Shown: piece by piece, positions 59,983 to 64,000 of the stretch
How the letters are laid out: each line of letters starts with the position of its first letter
How positions within the stretch are numbered: the stretch's first letter is position 1
Assembly: GCF_024746835.1 (NCBI RefSeq)
Contig: NZ_CP080533.1
Location: 293,631 to 357,630, forward strand
Length of the DNA stretch: 64,000 nucleotides
Direction of reading: 5' to 3'
Source: Mesorhizobium sp. AR02
Lineage (GTDB): Bacteria; Pseudomonadota; Alphaproteobacteria; Rhizobiales; Rhizobiaceae
Made by a program: the position numbers and the translations under genes
The notes under the pieces: generated by a model
The model's database searches: none
What the model was told of the DNA's origin: nothing
The model's input: only the letters and a program-made list of their open reading frames with translations

Positions 59983-60645
59983 GAGCGGTTCGCATTTAGG
60001 TTGACTTATAGCCCGCGCTTTCGATGTAGTTGTTGCATTCATTTGAGGTGACGATGTCGAGGGTGCGGGCGATAGCGTTGTGTACGGCCTGGATGCTTCG
60101 TTTGGCGGCACGTCGCATGCAGTGCTTGAGCTTGGCGAAGAGCTTCTCGATTGGATTGAGATCTGGACTGTAGGGCGGCAGGAAGAAGAGCCGCGCTCCG
60201 GCGGCCCTGACGATGTCGCGGACGGCTTGGCCCTTGTGAGACCCGAGATTGTCGAGAATGACAATGTCGCCCGGCTTCAGTGTCTTAATGAGTTCGGTTT
60301 CGACATAGACACGGAAGGTCTGCGCATTGATGGGTCCGTCAATGACCCAAGGCGCCTCTACCCGATCATGCCGCAGCGCGGCGATGAAGGTCATCGTCTT
60401 CCAATGACCATATGGCGCGTGAGCCATCAGCCGCTTGCCGCGCACACCCCAGCCGCGCAACGGCGCCATGTTGGTCTTGACCCACGTTTCATCCAGGAAG
60501 ACTAGGCGCGTTGGGTCAATGCGGGTCTGATAGCGCATCCATTGCGCCCGCCGACGCATCAGCTTCGGCTTGAGCTGCTCGGCCGGCAGAACGGTTTTTT
60601 AAAACTCTTGCCCTCGCGATGCAGGAAGCGGCCGACGCTGGCAGG
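59983..60645. mobile_element. IS630-family element, copy 2, truncated
   Basis: The left end GAGCGGTTCGC at 59983 follows TA, and the sequence matches copy 1 (31180) almost base for base to 60645, where it stops within OrfA. The slippery tract differs (six T then AAAA on the plus strand). It cannot transpose by itself. Confidence 0.9.
59996..60559 (-). CDS. IS630 transposase OrfB (copy 2)
   Basis: 187 residues, identical to 31193-31756 except for an Ala for Val at residue 5. Without its OrfA it is probably inert, but it could recombine with copy 1, which lies in the same orientation 28.8 kb away. Confidence 0.88.
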   Translation of the reverse strand: MRRRAQWMRYQTRIDPTRLVFLDETWVKTNMAPLRGWGVRGKRLMAHAPYGHWKTMTFIAALRHDRVEAPWVIDGPINAQTFRVYVETELIKTLKPGDIVILDNLGSHKGQAVRDIVRAAGARLFFLPPYSPDLNPIEKLFAKLKHCMRRAAKRSIQAVHNAIARTLDIVTSNECNNYIESAGYKST

Positions 60646-60742
60646 GGCCCCTATCGATGTCCTGCCGGAAAGTTCGATCGGCACGGGCCGTTAGGTAGCT
60701 TCAGCGTCCCGGCTAGGGCCCTTTAAGTCGTTAGGTCGGCTT

Positions 60743-60967
60743 TCAGGAGTTAAGACACTCACCGTTTTTCGGCCGACATGAGGCGCATTGCTGTCCGGAG
60801 TGAGTGGCCGCGCTACTTCCCTCGTTTTTCAACTTTAGATTTGGGAGGTCGGGTCGCTTGGATACCACACCGGCCTCCTTCAAGGCTGTGTATCCAACTT
60901 TTTTGAGGAGCTTCTCTGTTTTGGCGCGCTCCTTGTCGAGAGCGCTCTCACGTTTGACCTTGGGCAT
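60743..60967 (-). CDS. Small basic hypothetical protein
   Basis: 74 residues from the ATG at 60967 (GGAGG upstream): PKVKRESALDKERAKTEKLL, KKVGYTALKEAGVVSKRPDL and a tail CASCRPKNGECLNS with three Cys. A helical basic start suggests nucleic-acid binding, unproven. It precedes the mobilisation genes. Confidence 0.6.
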   Translation of the reverse strand: MPKVKRESALDKERAKTEKLLKKVGYTALKEAGVVSKRPDLPNLKLKNEGSSAATHSGQQCASCRPKNGECLNS

Positions 60968-61166
60968 CCGTCCTCCATTTGGTTCGTTGTCGTTCGCCAG
61001 CAAATAGATTGCCAGTACTATCGCCGGCGATGTCAGCTTTGAGGTCGCGGCAGAGACCACGTCAATGACCGAATGAGGGCGCATTACTGCCATACAGCCT
61101 GATCGTTCTGTGACGAATGTGTCGTTTTGGTAGACCTCCACGGGAGGACGCTAGGTCGGCCCTTGC

Positions 61167-63408
61167 TCAGCGCTCGTAATCGTTATCATTCGAGCGCTGG
61201 GTCTTACGGTCTTGCTCTTCCGACTGCCGCGCCTTCTGTTTGTTGCCGTCCTTTTGCTTGGCTCTCACCTTCTCCTGCTCGGTGCCTGTGCGCGGCTGCT
61301 GCGGCTCGCGGGGATCGTCCCGAGTTGGAAGGTCTCGCCCTCGCGCCTCGCGCTCAGGGATCGGCTCGCCACTGCCACCACCACGACGCTGCTGCCGCTC
61401 GAATTGCAGCCGCGCGAGACGGTCGTGCATCTTGTCGTTCACCTCTTCACGATACTGTTCGAACTGTCCTTGATGCGCCGGCGGCAGCGTCTCGCGCATG
61501 TTGTCCAGAGCCTGATTGACGCGGGCCATCTGACGCCGCATTTCCAAGGGGGTTTGCGCCATGTTCAAATCTCCTATCAGTGCATTCAATTTTCTCATAC
61601 CGGGATGGGACAGGAAAGACCTCTGCCCCAATTCATCAGTCCCGCGACCCGCGCCAGGACCTGGTTGCCCCTCCACTGCCCGATCGCGACGGAACTGCAG
61701 AAAATTGTTGCCGATCGACTCCGCCGCCGTGAGAGCCTGACCGACCACGCCCGCGGTCCGCATCGTCGTCACAGTCTTTTGCCATGCGGCAGCGATTGCA
61801 TCGCCGTTCACGACAAGGGATTGCCCATCCAAACGCCGTTGCCGCTTGGCCTCCACCCGCTCGATTGTCCTGGCGCTGACCTGATAGCGCGGATCGCTCT
61901 GGGCGCGGCTATAGGCTCCAGCATGCTCCTTCGTGAATGGCCGCGTCATCGCATGGTCCATGCGCCGCGTCGCCACCATCGCAATGCCGTTCTCGCGCGC
62001 CTTTTCCGCAAAGGTTTCGCGCCAGGCTGCGAGATCCGGCTTGTAGAATTTCAGGCGCTCGCCATCGGCTGACCGTGCCTGCACCATCGCATGGATATGG
62101 ACGTGCTTGGTGTCCTTGTGATGCGCCAGGACGAACTTGTATCCTGGCGCTCGCTCCTCGAGCACGGCGCGCGCCGCGGCCATGACGGCGTTGGCATTGG
62201 TGCCGGCCCTTGCAGAGAAAAGCAGGTGATAGGCATTGCGGCGTTCACGCCCCGAAAACTGCGGCCGCCATTGTTCGTAGACCGAAGCCGCCGCCTTGGC
62301 GGGGTTCCTCGCGCCCCGAATTGGCTCGCCGTTCGCAGTGCGGACGTCTTTGTTTGTACGGATGAACTTTTGCAAAAAGTATTTCGCTTTGGGTTCACGG
62401 CTCACGGCCGCCGTTACCTCCGCCTTGGCGACCACCCCCGCCGCGACCATGGCTTCAGCCAAGCGCGCCTCGATCTTGTCGAGCGCCTTGCTGCGCGAGT
62501 TCTCCCGCCCGCCGGCAAGCGCCTTGGCGAGCGGTCCTGCCCGCTCATCGGTATGCGCGTACACCTGCACTGTCTGTCCGTCCTGCGCATAGATGAACGG
62601 TTTTGCACCGAAGGCCTTGTTCAGCGCCTCGCTCAAGGCGGCATCGGCGACCTCGCCGGCGAGCTCGAAACGAACCTCGATAAAATTGGTGTTTTCCAGG
62701 GGTGGTTCGAACGTCTCGCAAAACGTCTCCAGAAACGCTTTTCGTGCGGCACCTGTCGCAAGAACCTGCCCGTCCTCGTCAAAAATCTCGATGTCGTGTT
62801 TCTCGCCTTTTTCGTCCTCGCGCTTGCCAATGTAATTGAGCAGCCGAGCAGCGGCTTCCCTGGTCGACGGAGGATTGGGCATGACCTTGAACACGGCAGG
62901 CTGCGCACCCGCCGCATAGCCTGCCCGTGCCGCGACGGCCCGCGCCTGATAGCCCACCCGCGCCGCTCGTCCTGTACCCCCAGAGCGGTCAGTACTACGA
63001 CCGCCACCCCCGCCCCGCCGCTTCCACTCTTCCTCCTCCTCATTCCGGCCGGAAACCGGCGAGCGTGGCGCCATAGACCAGGATCGGCGCGCTAGTGGCC
63101 TTGTGCGAGCTCGCAGCAGTAGTAGCCTTTGGAGCCCCGCTGGACATCGAACTCCCCGACGCCCCCAATCCTCCCGGCGACGAACGAGGGGCGTTCCTAC
63201 GCCCACCTGGCGTCGCGCCGGCCTGTCCTTGCCCGAGGCGCCCGCCGCCACCAGTCACCTCGTGACTTTTCATCGCCTGGAATTCACCGGCCGCGCGTCC
63301 GGCTCCCGTCACGGACTTGTCGTCGTCCAACTCCTCACACTTCACGCCGGACCCGCCCCGCAGGTAGCGTTCGATTTCGGCCGCGTAGCCAGCAAGACGA
63401 CCGCTCAT
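61167..63408 (-). CDS. Relaxase (MOBP-like), frame broken near its N-terminus
   Basis: The first part (63408-63040, MSGRLAGYAAEIERYLRGGS.. LVYGATLAGFRPE) overlaps the mobC stop by 4 nt. Near 63045 the frame shifts by one base, and the rest runs to 61167: EAAARLLNYIGKR, YHLLFSARAGTN, and the His-rich metal motif FVLAHHKDTKHVHIHAMVQA. The C-terminal half is basic and helical with a low-complexity Arg/Gln tail. Relaxases nick oriT and pilot the strand. The shift needs checking; if real, the nuclease would need an internal start. Confidence 0.78.
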
Positions 63409-63812
63409 GGCCTGGCCTCCCTCGCCTTGCGAGACCCGACGGTCATCGTTTTCAGTTCCTCACGAAACTGCCGCACGAGGTCGCCCACGGCGATCAGCGC
63501 CTGCTCAAGATCCTCATCATGGGCAACACGGCCGTCGTTCATCGGGCGCACGGCCTGATTGAAATTGATGCCGACGCGCCGCAGCTGCTCGGTCATCTCC
63601 ACGATTGCCGGCCGCAACGCCTCTGATGCGATAGGCAGATGCCCCGCTTCTGCCCGCACAAGCCGCCGGACGACCTCGCTGACGGTTACGCCGTCCCGCC
63701 CCGCAATGGCTTTGAGGCTGGCCAGTTCGTCAGCCGAAAACCGGATGTGCGTCACCTCGCCGTAGTGTCGTGACGCGCTCTTCACCGCTGTTTTCTGGGC
63801 GTCTGCATCCAT
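63405..63812 (-). CDS. mobC: MobC-like relaxosome accessory protein
   Basis: 135 residues: THIRFSADELASLKAIAGRD then TVSEVVRRLVRAEAGHLPIA (ribbon-helix-helix), and RRVGINFNQAVRPMNDGRVA, the MobC signature NQ motif, then a helix. It binds near oriT and assists the relaxase. The stop overlaps the relaxase ATG (ATGA). Confidence 0.88.
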   Translation of the reverse strand: MDADAQKTAVKSASRHYGEVTHIRFSADELASLKAIAGRDGVTVSEVVRRLVRAEAGHLPIASEALRPAIVEMTEQLRRVGINFNQAVRPMNDGRVAHDEDLEQALIAVGDLVRQFREELKTMTVGSRKAREARP

Positions 63813-64000
63813 CTCTCAAGCCCGCTCGCGGGCGCTAAGGGCCCGCCAGGGCCGCGCCGGTGCGCGCCTGGGTTGCCAAACCAGTCTTCCCCGTCGACTA
63901 TGTCACCATGTTTCGACCGTGATTTTGCATCATGTGTCTATGATGACTTGTTTCCATGTTAACATGGACACAAGGAGACAACGCCGGAAGGAGGCCCCCC
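63813..64000. promoter_or_regulatory. Divergent region upstream of mobC, possible oriT
   Basis: AT-richer than its surroundings. It contains a perfect 16-bp palindrome TCCATGTTAACATGGA (63953-63968), and CATCA/TGATG arms around a short loop just before it. GCCCGC/GCGGGC (63822-63834) lies next to mobC. A strong GGAAGGAGG at 63985-63993 suggests a plus-strand gene starts just past the window. Position beside mobC and relaxase fits an oriT, but no nic site can be named. Confidence 0.4.

Noticed and set aside
59818..59999. Plus-strand ORF starting MRPYESVSRKFGHCFVG
   Set aside because: It runs into the IS630 end and covers a hairpin; no supporting motif.
1..64000. tRNA, rRNA or CRISPR loci
   Set aside because: No tRNA-like T-loop/acceptor combination, rRNA sequence or regularly spaced direct repeats were seen by eye; a dedicated scan was not possible.

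Overview
The window looks like an accessory region from a Mesorhizobium-type alphaproteobacterium (order Hyphomicrobiales). This is inferred from the roughly 60% GC composition, HWE-type histidine kinases, and rhizobial small families such as DUF768, DUF982, DUF1515, DUF6894 and DUF3606-like proteins. It carries a MobC/relaxase pair at its right edge. No tRNA, rRNA or CRISPR array was seen, and no plasmid replication genes.

Layout. 0-11.4 kb is mostly signalling and envelope: the end of an HWE kinase, a receiver-only regulator, a frameshifted L,D-transpeptidase, an AI-2E-type transporter with a long cytoplasmic tail, a methionine-rich periplasmic protein, a CheB, a 1044-residue CheB-CheR-PAS-HWE kinase and its receiver. 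11.4-16.5 kb holds small secreted or hypothetical genes and several remnants (iron permease, YihY, DNA ligase). 16.5-22.4 kb is an IS66-family element whose tnpB is split by a 3.4-kb element carrying a large serine recombinase operon. 22.4-29.3 kb holds a RibD-like reductase, many tiny genes, a 31-bp inverted-repeat cassette and a cupredoxin. 29.3-31.1 kb carries two transglutaminase-like genes. 31.2-38.8 kb contains IS630, IS5 and IS66-like insertions (two of them sit inside host genes), a split pyrophosphatase and an SRAP/YedK protein. 39-50.4 kb holds DUF72, a decayed PAS-GAF-GGDEF-EAL sensor, a PhnA-like membrane protein and a second SRAP gene heading a small operon. 50.4-56.1 kb is dense in small genes, including a glycine-repeat secreted protein, an ArsR-like regulator and a DUF768 pair. 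56.2-60.6 kb holds an intact IS66 with an 8-bp target duplication and a truncated IS630. 61.2-64 kb is a mobilisation module with a possible oriT.

Two themes stand out. First, four copies of a 30-31-residue peptide (24.5, 45.5, 50.5 and 53.8 kb) share the start MKK-x-YE-x-P-x-L-x-KR and a similar upstream region. Their YxxPxL motif resembles RiPP (lasso-type) leader peptides, but no modification enzyme is in the window. Second, the region is a gene graveyard with duplications: paired blocks, dispersed DNA-ligase fragments that share a lesion, and at least eight DUF3606-like mini-proteins, several broken by stops or insertion sequences.
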